From Streptomyces sp. NBC_01317 (GTDB taxonomy: Bacteria > Actinomycetota > Actinomycetes > Streptomycetales > Streptomycetaceae), in the NCBI RefSeq assembly GCF_035961655.1, contig NZ_CP108393.1:1550001-1614000 (forward strand): a stretch of DNA of 64,000 bases, in the 5' to 3' direction. Shown here piece after piece: positions 9,972 to 19,194 of the stretch. A model generated the notes under the pieces. The model had not been told where the DNA came from. It did not search any database and worked only from the letters and a program-made list of their open reading frames with translations. The translations under genes and the position numbers were made by a program. Within the stretch, counting starts at the first letter, position 1; each line of letters begins with the position of its first letter.

Positions 9972-9977
9972 GGGGCC

Positions 9978-10982
9978 ATGCGCATCGGACTCATCGGCAC
10001 TGGCCGCATCGGAACGTTCCACGCGGAAGTGCTCAGCCGCCATCGTGAGGTCGGGGCCCTGGTGGTCGCCGACACCGACGCCGCACGGGCGTCCTTCGTC
10101 GCGGACCGGACAGGCTCCACCGCCGCCCCCTCCGTGGACGAGATCTTCGCCTGGGGCGTGGACGCCGTGGTGATCGCCTCGGCCACCTCGGCACACGCCG
10201 ACCTGATCAGCCGCGCGGCGCGGGCCGGGCTGCCCGCGTTCTGCGAGAAGCCGATAGCGCTGGACCTGCCGGGGACGCTGGGCGCGCTGGCCGACGTCGA
10301 GAAGGCGGGCACGGTGCTCCAGCTGGGCTTCATGCGCCGCTTCGACGCGGGGTACACCGCCGCGCGGGAGCTCGTACGGTCGGGGAAGCTCGGGCGGCTG
10401 CACACCGTACGGGCGATCACCTCGGACCCGGCGCCGCCGCCCGCGGGTTATCTGCCGCTGTCCGGCGGGCTGTACCGGGACTGCCTGGTGCACGACTTCG
10501 ACATCATGCGGTGGGTCACCGGGCGCGAGGTGGTGGAGGTGTACGCGACCGGGTCCGACGCCGGGCCCCCGATGTTCCGCGAGGCGGGCGACGTCGACAC
10601 GGCGGCGGTGGTGCTCACCCTGGACGACGGGACGCTGGCCACGGCCACGGCGACCCGCTTCAACGGCGCGGGGTACGACGTACGGATGGAGCTGGCCGGG
10701 GAGCTGGACCAGTTCGCCGTCGGCCTCGACGACCGTACGCCGATCACCTCGACGGAGCCGAAGGGCCCGCCGCGCTGCGACAACCCGTGGCCGGGGTTCC
10801 TGGAGCGGTTCGCCCCCGCGTACGAGGCGGAGCTGGACGCGTTCATCCAGGTCGTCAACGGCGAGCTGGACAATCCGTGCGACGGCCGTCAGGCGTTGCA
10901 CGCGCTGCGGATCGCGGAGGCGTGCGAGCGCTCGCGCCGCGAGCACCGGCCGGTGGCGCTGGCGGAGATCCCGGGGGCCTGA
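9978..10982 (+). CDS. Gfo/Idh/MocA family oxidoreductase (inositol 2-dehydrogenase-like)
   Basis: NAD(P)-dependent dehydrogenase acting on a sugar or polyol, 334 residues. Rossmann motif GTGRIG (7-12); EKP with catalytic Lys91; and the D-x3-H motif Asp168/His172 (RDCLVHDFD) found in myo-inositol dehydrogenases. The order of motifs fits IolG best, but glucose-fructose oxidoreductase relatives share them. It starts at an ATG with no ribosome binding site, 31 bases after a TTGACA box. Divergent from the GntR gene and next to a polyol/sugar importer and a ROK kinase, it likely oxidises the imported compound. No other iol genes are present in the window. Confidence 0.85.
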   Translation: MRIGLIGTGRIGTFHAEVLSRHREVGALVVADTDAARASFVADRTGSTAAPSVDEIFAWGVDAVVIASATSAHADLISRAARAGLPAFCEKPIALDLPGTLGALADVEKAGTVLQLGFMRRFDAGYTAARELVRSGKLGRLHTVRAITSDPAPPPAGYLPLSGGLYRDCLVHDFDIMRWVTGREVVEVYATGSDAGPPMFREAGDVDTAAVVLTLDDGTLATATATRFNGAGYDVRMELAGELDQFAVGLDDRTPITSTEPKGPPRCDNPWPGFLERFAPAYEAELDAFIQVVNGELDNPCDGRQALHALRIAEACERSRREHRPVALAEIPGA

Positions 10983-11025
10983 GGGTCGGCCCGCGGACAC
11001 GCCCCAGCGCCGCTGGAAGGCGCTC

Positions 11026-12213
11026 TCACCAGCGCACCGGCAGCCGTCGGGTGCCCCGGATCAGCCGGCCGGGCAGCCAGTCGTACGGCTCCGCCGCCGG
11101 GTCGAGCGACAGGTCCGGGCAGCGTTCCAGCAGGGAGCGGACGGCGATCCGGCCCTCCAGCCGGGCGAGCGGGGCGCCCAGGCAGAAGTGGATGCCGTGG
11201 CCGAAGGCCAGGTGGCCGCCGCCCCGGCCCGGCGTCCGGGACCTGCGGATGTCGAACGTGTCCGGGGCGGTGAAGCGGGACGGGTCGCGGTCGATCGACG
11301 CGAGGGCGACCAGGACCATGTCGCCGGGCGGGACCACCACGTCCCCGTACGCGATCGGTTCCAGGGCGAACCGCCGGGTGCTGGTCTCCACCGGGCCGTC
11401 GTAGCGCAGCATCTCCTCGATCGCCCCGTCGAGGAGCGAGAAGTCGGCGCGCAGGGCGGCCAGTTGACCGGGGTGGTCGAGCAGGGCCCGTACCCCGTTG
11501 GAGATCAGGTTGACCGTCGTCTCGTGGCCGGCGACCAGCAGGACGAAGGCCATGGCCCGTAACTCGTCGGCGGAGAGCCGGTCGTCGTCCTGGGCGTTGG
11601 TGCGCAGCAGCGCGGAGAGCAGGTCGTCGCCGGGGTGCGCGGCCCGTTTGTCCTGGATGAGGTGGTCGAGGTAGGCGGTGAGTTCCCCGGCGGCGGCCTC
11701 CGCGTCCCCCGGGCGCCGGGGCGCGACAAAGCCGTTGGTCCAGGCGCGGAAGGTGTCCCGGTCCTCGTGCGGCACGCCGAGGAGTTCGCAGATGACGGTG
11801 ATGGGCAGCGGGAAGGCCAGCACGTCGACCAGGTCGGCCCGCCCGGTGGCCGGCAGGGCGTCGAGCAGGCCGTCGGTGATCTGCTGGACCCGTGGGCGCA
11901 GGCTCTCCACGCGGCGGCCGGTGAACTCCCGGGAGACCAACTTCCGCAGCCGGGTGTGGTCGGGCGGGTCGCTGGTCAGGACGTGCGGGCCCATCGCCTC
12001 CTCCGGCAGGCCGCCGGCCACCGGCGACTTGGAGAGCCGGGGGTCGGCGAGGGCGGCGCGCCCCTCCTCGTACCCGACGACGAGCCAGAACCGCTGGCCG
12101 GTGTCGTCCCGTACCTCGTGAACGGGCCCCGCCTCACGGAGTTTCGCGTAGAACGGGTAGGGATCGCTGTTGAAGTCCGGCCCGTACTCTTCCAGTTCGA
12201 TGATCGCCATCAT
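11026..12213 (-). CDS. Cytochrome P450
   Basis: Soluble class I bacterial P450 monooxygenase, 395 residues, normal length. Seen: I-helix oxygen-activation motif AGHETT (228-233), K-helix ExxR (Glu267-Arg270), and the haem loop FGHGIHFCLG with the iron-ligating Cys344. SDPPDHTRLRKLVSREFT in the C-helix is typical of Streptomyces CYP105/107-like enzymes. The ATG at 12213 comes one base after the response-regulator stop (TGACATG), so the P450 is the third gene of an operon with a two-component system. No ferredoxin gene lies alongside, and the substrate is unknown. Confidence 0.93.
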   Translation of the reverse strand: MMAIIELEEYGPDFNSDPYPFYAKLREAGPVHEVRDDTGQRFWLVVGYEEGRAALADPRLSKSPVAGGLPEEAMGPHVLTSDPPDHTRLRKLVSREFTGRRVESLRPRVQQITDGLLDALPATGRADLVDVLAFPLPITVICELLGVPHEDRDTFRAWTNGFVAPRRPGDAEAAAGELTAYLDHLIQDKRAAHPGDDLLSALLRTNAQDDDRLSADELRAMAFVLLVAGHETTVNLISNGVRALLDHPGQLAALRADFSLLDGAIEEMLRYDGPVETSTRRFALEPIAYGDVVVPPGDMVLVALASIDRDPSRFTAPDTFDIRRSRTPGRGGGHLAFGHGIHFCLGAPLARLEGRIAVRSLLERCPDLSLDPAAEPYDWLPGRLIRGTRRLPVRW

Positions 12214-12214
12214 G

Positions 12215-12916
12215 TCACCGTACGTCACCGTCCCGGTCGGCTCCGTCGCCGGTGGCCGGATCCGCGTCATGCACCAACAGGGCGATCTGCACACGGTTGT
12301 TGAGCCCCAGCTTGGCCAGGACGCGGGAGACGTGGGCCTTGACGGTCGGCACGCTCATGTAGAGGTCGGCGGCGATCTCGGCGTTGGACCTGCCCCGGCC
12401 TACGGCGTACGCGACCTCCCGCTCCCGGTCGGCGAGGGTGGCGAGCCGGCCGGCCGCGCCGCGCCGGCGGGCGTCCGGGCCGGCGCCCGGGGAGGTGCCC
12501 GCCACATGGGTCATCAACTGGCGTGTAACCGCCGGTGAAAGGACCGGATCGCCCGCCGCGACACGCCGTACGGCGGACACGATCCGGTCGGGCGGGGTGT
12601 CCTTGAGGACAAACCCGGCGGCGCCCGCGCGCAGCGCCCGCAGCACCTGCTCGTCGGCGTGGAAGGTGGTCAGGACGAGCACCTCGGGGGCGCCGGGGCG
12701 GGCCCGCAGCGCCTCGGTCGCGGTCAGCCCGTCCATGGCGGGCATGCGGATGTCCATCAGGACGACGTCGGGGGCGCACCGCTCGACGAGGGGGGCGACC
12801 TGGGTGCCGTCGGCGGCCTCCCCCACGATCTCGATGTCCTCGGCGCCGCCGAGCATGAAGGTCAGTCCCGCGCGGACGAGGGGGTCGTCGTCGACGATGA
12901 GCAGCCGGATGGTCAT
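12215..12916 (-). CDS. NarL/LuxR-type response regulator
   Basis: Two-component response regulator, 233 residues. An N-terminal receiver domain with acidic pocket (VDDD, residues 8-11) and phospho-acceptor Asp55 (VLMDIRMPAMDG) is joined to a LuxR-type helix-turn-helix (LADREREV, then SNAEIAADLYMSVPTVKAHVSRVLAKLG). Start is the ATG at 12916, whose ATGA overlaps the kinase stop codon. Partner of the kinase upstream; the P450 downstream is the obvious candidate target or co-expressed effector. Confidence 0.94.
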   Translation of the reverse strand: MTIRLLIVDDDPLVRAGLTFMLGGAEDIEIVGEAADGTQVAPLVERCAPDVVLMDIRMPAMDGLTATEALRARPGAPEVLVLTTFHADEQVLRALRAGAAGFVLKDTPPDRIVSAVRRVAAGDPVLSPAVTRQLMTHVAGTSPGAGPDARRRGAAGRLATLADREREVAYAVGRGRSNAEIAADLYMSVPTVKAHVSRVLAKLGLNNRVQIALLVHDADPATGDGADRDGDVR

Positions 12917-14136
12917 GCGGCCCACGGTAGCCAGGCGCGGAGGGCGAAACCGCCGTCTCCCGTGGGTCCGTGGTCGAACCGCCCGCCGGCCAGCGCGGCC
13001 CGTTCGGTCAGCCCGATCAGCCCCTGGCCCGAGCCGGGGACGCGCGGGACCTCCCCGGAGGGCGCCGCGTTGTGCACCTCCACGGTGAGGCCGTCGCCGG
13101 GGCCGCCGCTCACCAGGACGGTGGCCTCGGTGCCGGGCGCGTGCTTGCGGGCGTTGGTCAGGCCCTCCTGGGCGATGCGGTAGGCGGTACGGCCGGTGGC
13201 GGCGGGTACGGCGGCCACGTCGGCGACCCCGCTGTCGAGGGTGACCTTCATGCCGGCCGCGCGGGACTCGGCGACCAGCTCGTCCAGGGTGACGAGGGTG
13301 GGCTGCGGGCGGTTGCCGTCGTCGCCGGGCGCGCGCAGCACCCCGATGATCATCCGGAGGTCCTGCAAGGCCTCGTGCGCGCTGTCCCTGATCACGCCGG
13401 CGGCCCTGGCGACCTCGGGCGCGGGCGCGTCAGGACGGAATTCGAGGGCGCCCGCGTGGACGCTGAGCAGGGACAGCCGGTGGGCGAGCACGTCGTGCAT
13501 CTCCCGGGCGATGGACTCGCGGGCGAGCCGCTGCGCCTGCTCGGCACGCAGGTCGGCCTCGGCCTCCGCGCGTACGGCGCGTTCGCGCAGCGCGACGACG
13601 AGCTGGCGCCTGGCCCGTACGAGCAGACCCCAGCCGACCGCCAGCAGGACCAGGAGGACCGTGGCGATCAGGGAGGTGGCGAAGGACGTCGTCGGGTCGG
13701 GCCGTACGACGGTCTGCACGGTCCCGGTCGCGATCGACAGCAGGCCGATCGCGGCGACCGGCCGGAACGGGCGGTGCACGGCCACGCTGAACAGGCTCAC
13801 CATCGCGGCCCCGCTCGCCACCGGCTCGACCGCCATGCCCAGCGCGAGCACCACCGCGAGGCCGACGGGCCAGCGGCGCCGCGTCCACAGGGCGCAGCAG
13901 GCGAGCGCGCCGAGCATCACGTCGAGGAAGACGACACCGTCGGCGTTGCCCGCCACCTGGCCGGTACCGGTGGCGATCATCCCGAAGCCGGCGGCGAGCA
14001 GGAACATCAGGGTGTCGGTGACCCAGTCCCGTACGGTCCGGCGCGGGCGGGGCCTGCCCCGGTCCCCCGGCAGCTCGGGTCCCCTCGGGTCGACCATCTC
14101 CGAGGGGAGCAGCCAGGGGTGTTCCGTACGCGTCAT
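12913..14136 (-). CDS. Sensor histidine kinase (HisKA_3 family)
   Basis: Membrane sensor kinase, 407 residues. Four to six hydrophobic segments occupy roughly residues 40-175, followed by a coiled, Ala/Glu/Arg-rich linker, the dimerisation/phospho-acceptor motif REMHDVLAHRLS (His214) and a HATPase_c domain with EGLTNARKHAPG (N box) and GQGLIGLTERAALAGG (G box). There is no large extracellular sensor loop. The chosen ATG lies about 7 bases after TAAATT, a good -10, and has no ribosome binding site, so this operon may start leaderless. First gene of kinase-regulator-P450. Confidence 0.93.
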   Translation of the reverse strand: MTRTEHPWLLPSEMVDPRGPELPGDRGRPRPRRTVRDWVTDTLMFLLAAGFGMIATGTGQVAGNADGVVFLDVMLGALACCALWTRRRWPVGLAVVLALGMAVEPVASGAAMVSLFSVAVHRPFRPVAAIGLLSIATGTVQTVVRPDPTTSFATSLIATVLLVLLAVGWGLLVRARRQLVVALRERAVRAEAEADLRAEQAQRLARESIAREMHDVLAHRLSLLSVHAGALEFRPDAPAPEVARAAGVIRDSAHEALQDLRMIIGVLRAPGDDGNRPQPTLVTLDELVAESRAAGMKVTLDSGVADVAAVPAATGRTAYRIAQEGLTNARKHAPGTEATVLVSGGPGDGLTVEVHNAAPSGEVPRVPGSGQGLIGLTERAALAGGRFDHGPTGDGGFALRAWLPWAA

Positions 14137-14211
14137 ACGGACCAATTTAGGCAGGCCGGGGGGTGGTGGGGACCCCGTGGGGCGGCCCGGCTACCAAAGT
14201 CACAGAGGCGG

Positions 14212-14838
14212 CTACTTCCGCTCCGGCGGCAGGTCGAAGGAGCCGAACGCCGCGGGCCCGGCCGGCGTGAGCGTCTGGATGACGACGCCCGTGGAGGTCG
14301 TCCTGGTGCCGGTCGTACGGAACGCGGCGGGGGTCCCTCCTTCGGGGAAGAGACGGGCGCCCCGGCCCAGGCGGACCGGGAAGACGAGCAGGTGGTAGGT
14401 GTCGATCAGGCCTTCGGCCATCAGCGAGCGGACGAGGGCGCCGCTGCCGTGGATCTGGAGTTCACGCCCCGGCCGCGACTTGAGCCGGCGGATCCCCTCC
14501 GCCACGTCCGAGGAGATGACGGTGGTGTTCTCCCACTCCGCCTTCTCCAGGGTGGTGGAGACCACGTACTTGGGGAGGGTGTTGAGGGGCCCGGCGACCG
14601 GGTCGGCGGGGTCGGTCACCAGCGGCCAGTACGACGAGAAGATGTCGTACGTCCTGCGGCCGAGGAGGAAGGCGTCGACACGGCCGAAGTTCTCGGTGAC
14701 GAAGGCGCCCATGTCGTCGTCGGAGAAGGGGACGACCCAGCCCCCGTACGGGAAGCCCCCGCTGGTGTCCTCGCCGGGGCCGCCGGGGGCCTGCATGACG
14801 CCGTCGAGCGAGACGAAGGTGGTGGCGGTCAGTTCCAT
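14212..14838 (-). CDS. Dihydrofolate reductase family protein (RibD C-terminal domain)
   Basis: NADPH-binding reductase-fold protein, 208 residues, a stand-alone RibD_C/DHFR-like domain. Seen: N-terminal ATTFVSLDGVMQAPGG, then LGRRTYDIFSSYWP, YVVSTTLEKAEWENTTVI and LQIHGSGALVRSLM, the order typical of YyaP/YwjB-like proteins. GGGAG lies upstream of the ATG. True substrates of this family are mostly unknown; it is not the cell's folate reductase. It stands alone, 157 bases from the allantoicase gene. Confidence 0.88.
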   Translation of the reverse strand: MELTATTFVSLDGVMQAPGGPGEDTSGGFPYGGWVVPFSDDDMGAFVTENFGRVDAFLLGRRTYDIFSSYWPLVTDPADPVAGPLNTLPKYVVSTTLEKAEWENTTVISSDVAEGIRRLKSRPGRELQIHGSGALVRSLMAEGLIDTYHLLVFPVRLGRGARLFPEGGTPAAFRTTGTRTTSTGVVIQTLTPAGPAAFGSFDLPPERK

Positions 14839-14995
14839 GGTGCTGCTCCCTTGCGCTTCCGCGACTTCCGCGCTCCTGTCCGGTGTATCAACAGGGGGGA
14901 CCTCCGGCGACCGCGGAACTCATCGGTCGGGCGGGCGGCCCCGCCGCCGGGGAAGGGCCAGCCGCCGGGCGAAGGGACAGCCGCCGGGGGAAGGA

Positions 14996-16147
14996 TCAGC
15001 CGCCCAGTTCCCGGTGGCGGGCCGCCAGGCGGGCCGCGGACTCCTCCGTGAGGGAGCCGAAGAGCCGCAGCCGGGAGATCCCGCCGTCCGGGAAGATGTC
15101 GATCCGTACATGGGTCGCGACGACGGCCGGGCCCAGGACGAAGCGGTGGTTCGTGTCGGGCTGGAGGCGGGTCCTCGGCAGGATCTCGGTCCAGGCGTCC
15201 GGTTCCGCGGCCTCCGCGTCCCGTACGGACAGGGTCGCCCAGCCGGCCGCGTTGCCCTTCAGGTACGCGGTGTCGATCTCGGCGGCCCGGATCTCCCCCC
15301 GGCCCACCAGCCGGTAGCGGATCCAGTCGTTGCCCAGGTCCCGGCGGCGCCGGGTCTCCCAGCCGTCGTCCATCTGCCGGGAGCGGCCGGGGTGGACGGT
15401 GTGCCCGGGCGGCGAGTAGAAGCGGTCGGAGGCGTCCTCGACCACGCCGCCGTTCTCCAGCGCGACGAGGTCGACCGTACCGAGCACGCCGAGCCACGCC
15501 GGGTCGGGCGCGACCTCGCCGTACACCCGCAGCCGGGCGATCCCGCCGTCGGGGTGCTGGTTGAGCCGCAGGTGGGTGAAGCGCTGTTCGGCGCCGATCA
15601 CGAAGCCGTTGGCGGCGTGCCCGCCGACCGGGGTACGGGGTACGAGCGTCGTCCATTTCACCGTGTCGGCGAGGAGGTCCGCCGGGGACGGGGAGCCGGG
15701 CAGCGAGGTCGCCTCGACGGAGACGGCCTGCGGGTAGTTGCCCCGGAAGTGGGCGGTGTCGACCACGATCCCCCGGATGACGCCGGGCGCTCCGAGCCGG
15801 ATCAGCGCCCAGTCGTGGTCGTCTGCGGTGGGGTGCGGCCGTGCGGCGTCGGTGCCGCGTCTGCGCCGGGTCTCCCAGCCGTCCATGATCTTGCCCTTGT
15901 GCCCGAAGCGCTCGGGGTCGAAGACGGCGGGCCCGGTGACGAGCAGGTTCTCGCGCTCCGCGAAGAACTCGTCGTTGGCGGCGACGACCCCGGCGCCCAG
16001 CCGCCGGTCGGCGAGGTCCACGAGGTGGGTGAAGGGGAAGGCCGCCGTGCGGTAGTCGGCGTACGGATCGCCGCCGCCGTACGGGCGGGCGTCACCGGTG
16101 AACGAGGGCGGGGATGCCTGCGGCAGGGGCGCGGGTGCGTGTGTCAA
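14996..16147 (-). CDS. alc: Allantoicase
   Basis: Hydrolyses allantoate to ureidoglycolate and urea in purine breakdown; cytosolic, 383 residues. Two tandem allantoicase jelly-roll repeats are visible: each carries an MDGWETRRRR / MDDGWETRRRR block, an HFRGN / YLKGN block, and an R(L/I)xxxPDGGI(A/S)RLR(V/L)(Y/F)G block. The only in-frame start near the expected N-terminus is a TTG at 16147, with AAAGGAA upstream. It lies 19 bases after the allantoinase stop and is surely co-transcribed with allB. The next enzyme, ureidoglycolate lyase, was not found nearby. Confidence 0.95.
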   Translation of the reverse strand: MTHAPAPLPQASPPSFTGDARPYGGGDPYADYRTAAFPFTHLVDLADRRLGAGVVAANDEFFAERENLLVTGPAVFDPERFGHKGKIMDGWETRRRRGTDAARPHPTADDHDWALIRLGAPGVIRGIVVDTAHFRGNYPQAVSVEATSLPGSPSPADLLADTVKWTTLVPRTPVGGHAANGFVIGAEQRFTHLRLNQHPDGGIARLRVYGEVAPDPAWLGVLGTVDLVALENGGVVEDASDRFYSPPGHTVHPGRSRQMDDGWETRRRRDLGNDWIRYRLVGRGEIRAAEIDTAYLKGNAAGWATLSVRDAEAAEPDAWTEILPRTRLQPDTNHRFVLGPAVVATHVRIDIFPDGGISRLRLFGSLTEESAARLAARHRELGG

Positions 16148-16166
16148 GGTCGGTCGTTCCTTTCGG

Positions 16167-17522
16167 TCAGCCGGCCGGCGGACCGTTCCTCTCGATCAGT
16201 CGGCCGGCGGGCTCGGCGAGAGTGCCTTCGTGCGCGATACGTTCGCCCCGCAGCCAGGTCGACCGCACGACGCCGTAGAGGGTCTTCCCCGCGTACGCCG
16301 TGATGTGGTTACGGTGCTGGAGGGCGGCCGGGTCGACGGTGAAGGACGCGTCGGGCGCGAGGACCGCGAAGTCGGCGTCGCGGCCCGCCTCGACGGCCCC
16401 CTTGCGCGTCAGCCCGGCGAGCGCGGCGGGCGCCGTGGACATCCAGCGGGCGACGTCCGCCAGGGTGTGGCCGCGGCGGCGCGCCTGGGTCCAGACGGCC
16501 GGGAGCCCCAGCTGGAGCGAGGAGATACCGCCCCAGGCGGTGGCGAAGTCGGGGGTCTTGAGGTCGGTGGTGCAGGGCGAGTGGTCGGAGACGACGCAGT
16601 CGATCGTGCCGTCGGCGAGCCCCTGCCAGAGCGCGTCCTGGTTCGCGGCCTCGCGGATGGGCGGGCAGCACTTGAACTCGGTGGCCCCGTCCGGGACTTC
16701 CTCGGCCGTGAGGGTGAGGAAGTGCGGGCACGTCTCCACGGTGATCCGCACGCCCTCGCGCTTCGCCGCCGCGATCAGCGGCAGGGCGTCCGACGACGAC
16801 AGGTGCAGGACGTGCACCCGTGCGTCGAGCCGCCGCGCCTCCGCGATCAGCCGGGTGATCGCCGCGTTCTCGGCGGCGCGCGGCCGGGAGGCGAGGAAGC
16901 CCGCGTAGTCGCTGCCGCCGCGCTGGGGCGCGGCGGCCAGCGTGTGCGGGTCCTCGGCGTGCACGATCAGCAGGCCGCCGAAGCCGGTGATCTCGGTCAG
17001 CGCGCGGCCGAGCTGTTCCTGGTCCAGCTCGGGGAACTCCTCCACGCCGGAGGGCGACAGGAAACACTTGAAGCCGAAGACGCCGGCGTCGTACAGCGGC
17101 CGCAGATCTTTGACGTTGCCGGGGATCGCGCCGCCCCAGAAGCCGGTGTCGACGTGGGCCTTGGGGCCCGCCACCTCCCGTTTCACCCGCAGGTTCGCGG
17201 CCGTGGTGGTGGGCGGCAGGGAGTTGAGCGGCATGTCGAGGAGGGTGGTGATCCCGCCGGCCGCGGCGGCGCGGGTGGCGGTCCAGAAGCCCTCCCAGGC
17301 GGTACGGCCCGGGTCGTTCACGTGGACGTGGGTGTCGACCAGGCCCGGCAGGACCACGTCGTCCCCGGCGTCCTCCAGGCGCGCGCCTGCCGGCACCTCG
17401 GAGTCGTACGGGAGGACGGCCGCGATCCTGCCGTCCGCGCCGGTCACGGCGATCGAGGCGGGGCGCATCCCGTCCGGGGTGACGACGCGCGTCGAGCGCA
17501 GAACCAGGCTGACTTCGGACAC
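16167..17522 (-). CDS. allB: Allantoinase
   Basis: Zinc amidohydrolase that opens allantoin to allantoate, 451 residues. Cyclic-amidohydrolase features: metal-binding His66 and His68 in [11 protein letters not shown], the carbamylated lysine Lys152 in [15 protein letters not shown], a later metal histidine in LLIVHAED and the catalytic Asp region VVSDHSPC. I chose the GTG at 17522 (GAGGGG upstream) over a TTG at 17555 that would add 11 residues and overlap the operator. First gene of allB-alc; a palindrome (17551-17567) on its promoter and the divergent allR gene point to AllR control. Confidence 0.95.
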   Translation of the reverse strand: MSEVSLVLRSTRVVTPDGMRPASIAVTGADGRIAAVLPYDSEVPAGARLEDAGDDVVLPGLVDTHVHVNDPGRTAWEGFWTATRAAAAGGITTLLDMPLNSLPPTTTAANLRVKREVAGPKAHVDTGFWGGAIPGNVKDLRPLYDAGVFGFKCFLSPSGVEEFPELDQEQLGRALTEITGFGGLLIVHAEDPHTLAAAPQRGGSDYAGFLASRPRAAENAAITRLIAEARRLDARVHVLHLSSSDALPLIAAAKREGVRITVETCPHFLTLTAEEVPDGATEFKCCPPIREAANQDALWQGLADGTIDCVVSDHSPCTTDLKTPDFATAWGGISSLQLGLPAVWTQARRRGHTLADVARWMSTAPAALAGLTRKGAVEAGRDADFAVLAPDASFTVDPAALQHRNHITAYAGKTLYGVVRSTWLRGERIAHEGTLAEPAGRLIERNGPPAG

Positions 17523-17550
17523 CGGTGCCCCTCGCTTCCCCGCTAGGGAA

Positions 17551-17567
17551 TTCAACGAACTGTTGAA
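17551..17567. promoter_or_regulatory. AllR-type operator, copy 1 (TTCAAC-N5-GTTGAA)
   Basis: Perfect 6+6 inverted repeat TTCAAC-GAACT-GTTGAA in the allB-allR intergenic region, directly downstream of the proposed allB -10 hexamer and 29 bases before its start codon. The same element recurs at 19915 (aceB) and 35318 (uraD operon). Binding by AllR is inferred from position and recurrence. Confidence 0.75.
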
Positions 17568-17569
17568 GG

Positions 17570-17598
17570 AGTCTTCACCTCTCGCCGTGGCCCGTCAA
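17570..17598 (-). promoter_or_regulatory. Candidate allB promoter
   Basis: Reading the minus strand, TTGACG (17598-17593) is followed after 17 bases by AAGACT (17575-17570). The start of transcription would fall inside the palindrome at 17551-17567, so a bound repressor would block initiation. Confidence 0.5.
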
Positions 17599-17785
17599 GA
17601 CCGGCCCGCCGCGACCCGGGCCGCCCGGGGACCCACGCGCTACACTTGAGTATTTTCACAGAGCGGAATTCAGATTTCGCCTGACAGAAGGTACCGTTGC
17701 TGTCATACAGCACGAAAAGATCACCCCGGGCCCGGCCCGGTAGGCTGCGTGCCTGCCCACCCGCCCGCCCCGAAAGGACCGTGCC

Positions 17786-18589
17786 GTGCCGTCGTCCAGC
17801 GCCAGCACCACCGACGCCGCCAAGACCACCGCCAGCGGCGGCGTCCAGTCCTTGGAGCGCGCCTTCGACCTGCTCGAACGGATGGCGGACGCGGGCGGCG
17901 AGGTCGGGCTGAGCGAGCTGTCCGCGAGCAGCGGGCTGCCGCTGCCCACCATCCACCGTCTCATGCGCACGCTGGTGGCCTGCGGCTACGTACGCCAGCA
18001 GTCGAACCGGCGGTACGCGCTCGGCCCCCGGCTGATCCGCCTCGGCGAGTCGTCGGCGCGGCTGCTCGGCACGTGGGCGCGCCCCTATCTGGCCCGGCTG
18101 GTCGAGGAGACCGGCGAGACCGCGAACATGGCGCTGCTGGACGGCGACGAGATCGTGTACGTCGCGCAGGTCCCGTCCAAGCACTCCATGCGGATGTTCA
18201 CGGAGGTGGGCCGGCGGGTCCTGCCGCACTCCACCGGGGTGGGCAAGGCGCTGCTCGCGCACACCCCGCCGGAGGAGGTGCGCGCCCTGCTCGCCCGGAC
18301 GGGCATGCCCGCCGCCACCGAGAAGACGATCACGACGGCCGAGGGTTTCCTGGCCGCCCTGGAGACGGTACGGGGCGCCGGGTACGCCATCGACGACAAC
18401 GAGCAGGAGATGGGGGTCCGCTGTGTCGCGGTCTCCGTCCCCAACTCCCCGACTGCGGCGGCCATTTCGATCTCGGGTCCGGCGGGCCGGGTGACGGAGG
18501 CGGTCACGGAGCGGATCGTGCCCGTGCTCCAGGAGGTGGCCAGGGACCTGTCCGCGGCGCTGGCGAGCACGACGGCGCAGCAGGCCTGA
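17786..18589 (+). CDS. allR: IclR-family repressor of allantoin metabolism
   Basis: Transcriptional regulator, 267 residues. N-terminal IclR winged helix (about 20-85: VQSLERAFDLLERMADAG, then LPLPTIHRLMRTLVACGYVR) and C-terminal effector domain (about 90-260: HSTGVGKALLAH, GYAIDDNEQEMGVRCVAVSV). GTG start with AAAGGA seven bases upstream. In S. coelicolor the AllR protein next to allB represses allantoin genes and responds to pathway intermediates such as glyoxylate; position and family make this the same gene. The upstream region also holds TGACAG...CTGTCA (17682-17705), possibly for autoregulation. Confidence 0.92.
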   Translation: MPSSSASTTDAAKTTASGGVQSLERAFDLLERMADAGGEVGLSELSASSGLPLPTIHRLMRTLVACGYVRQQSNRRYALGPRLIRLGESSARLLGTWARPYLARLVEETGETANMALLDGDEIVYVAQVPSKHSMRMFTEVGRRVLPHSTGVGKALLAHTPPEEVRALLARTGMPAATEKTITTAEGFLAALETVRGAGYAIDDNEQEMGVRCVAVSVPNSPTAAAISISGPAGRVTEAVTERIVPVLQEVARDLSAALASTTAQQA

Positions 18590-18632
18590 CGCCTACGGGC
18601 GGTTCTTGCCGGTTTCCGCCGGTTTTCGCACC

Positions 18633-18968
18633 TCAGCGGGGGCGGGGCACGTTCCCGAAGACGTCGACGGCCGCCCGTACAGCCAGCAGCGGGGACGTGA
18701 GCGCGCTCACCGAACCGATCGAGCCGACGATCAGCAGCAGCGAGCGGCGCATGCGCGGCACCTCCGGCGCACCGTTCGCCGCCATCGTGGCGAGCGCGGA
18801 CAGCTCGTCCTCGGCGATCGCCCGGTCCCGGAACTCCGCCGGATACGCGGCCAGTTCGCGCCGCAGCCGCGACACGGCGGCCCGCAGCTCCAGGACGCCG
18901 GGGTCCTCGTGCCGCTCACCGCGCCCGTAGCTCTCCGTCACCCGCGGTTGCCCCACGCTGCGCAACAC
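18633..18968 (-). CDS. DUF5955 family protein
   Basis: A 111-residue actinomycete protein of unknown function. The N-terminal half is charged and helical (ELRAAVSRLRRELAAYPAEF, a likely coiled coil); the C-terminal half carries a hydrophobic segment (RRSLLLIVGSIGSVSAL) that may touch the membrane. GTG start with GGGGGGA six bases upstream. It converges on allR and lies between allR and the MobA-like gene; I recall the same order near S. coelicolor allR. Nothing links it chemically to allantoin use. Confidence 0.75.
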   Translation of the reverse strand: MLRSVGQPRVTESYGRGERHEDPGVLELRAAVSRLRRELAAYPAEFRDRAIAEDELSALATMAANGAPEVPRMRRSLLLIVGSIGSVSALTSPLLAVRAAVDVFGNVPRPR

Positions 18969-19194
18969 AGCTGTCCCCCCTAAGGCCGTCTCTCGCGGCC
19001 CAGCCCTGGCACGGAAGCCCCGCGCCCATGTGTCCGACCTCTCGCGGCGATGGTCAAGCGCCAAGGTTCGCAGGCAAGTTAACGTCATCCTGCGCGGTAT
19101 GCGCCACTCCACGGACCGAATACGGCGGGAATGCGAGAGGATTTCCTGCGGATCCGAAATGCGGCCCCACCCGGGGATGAGGTATCCAAGGCAG

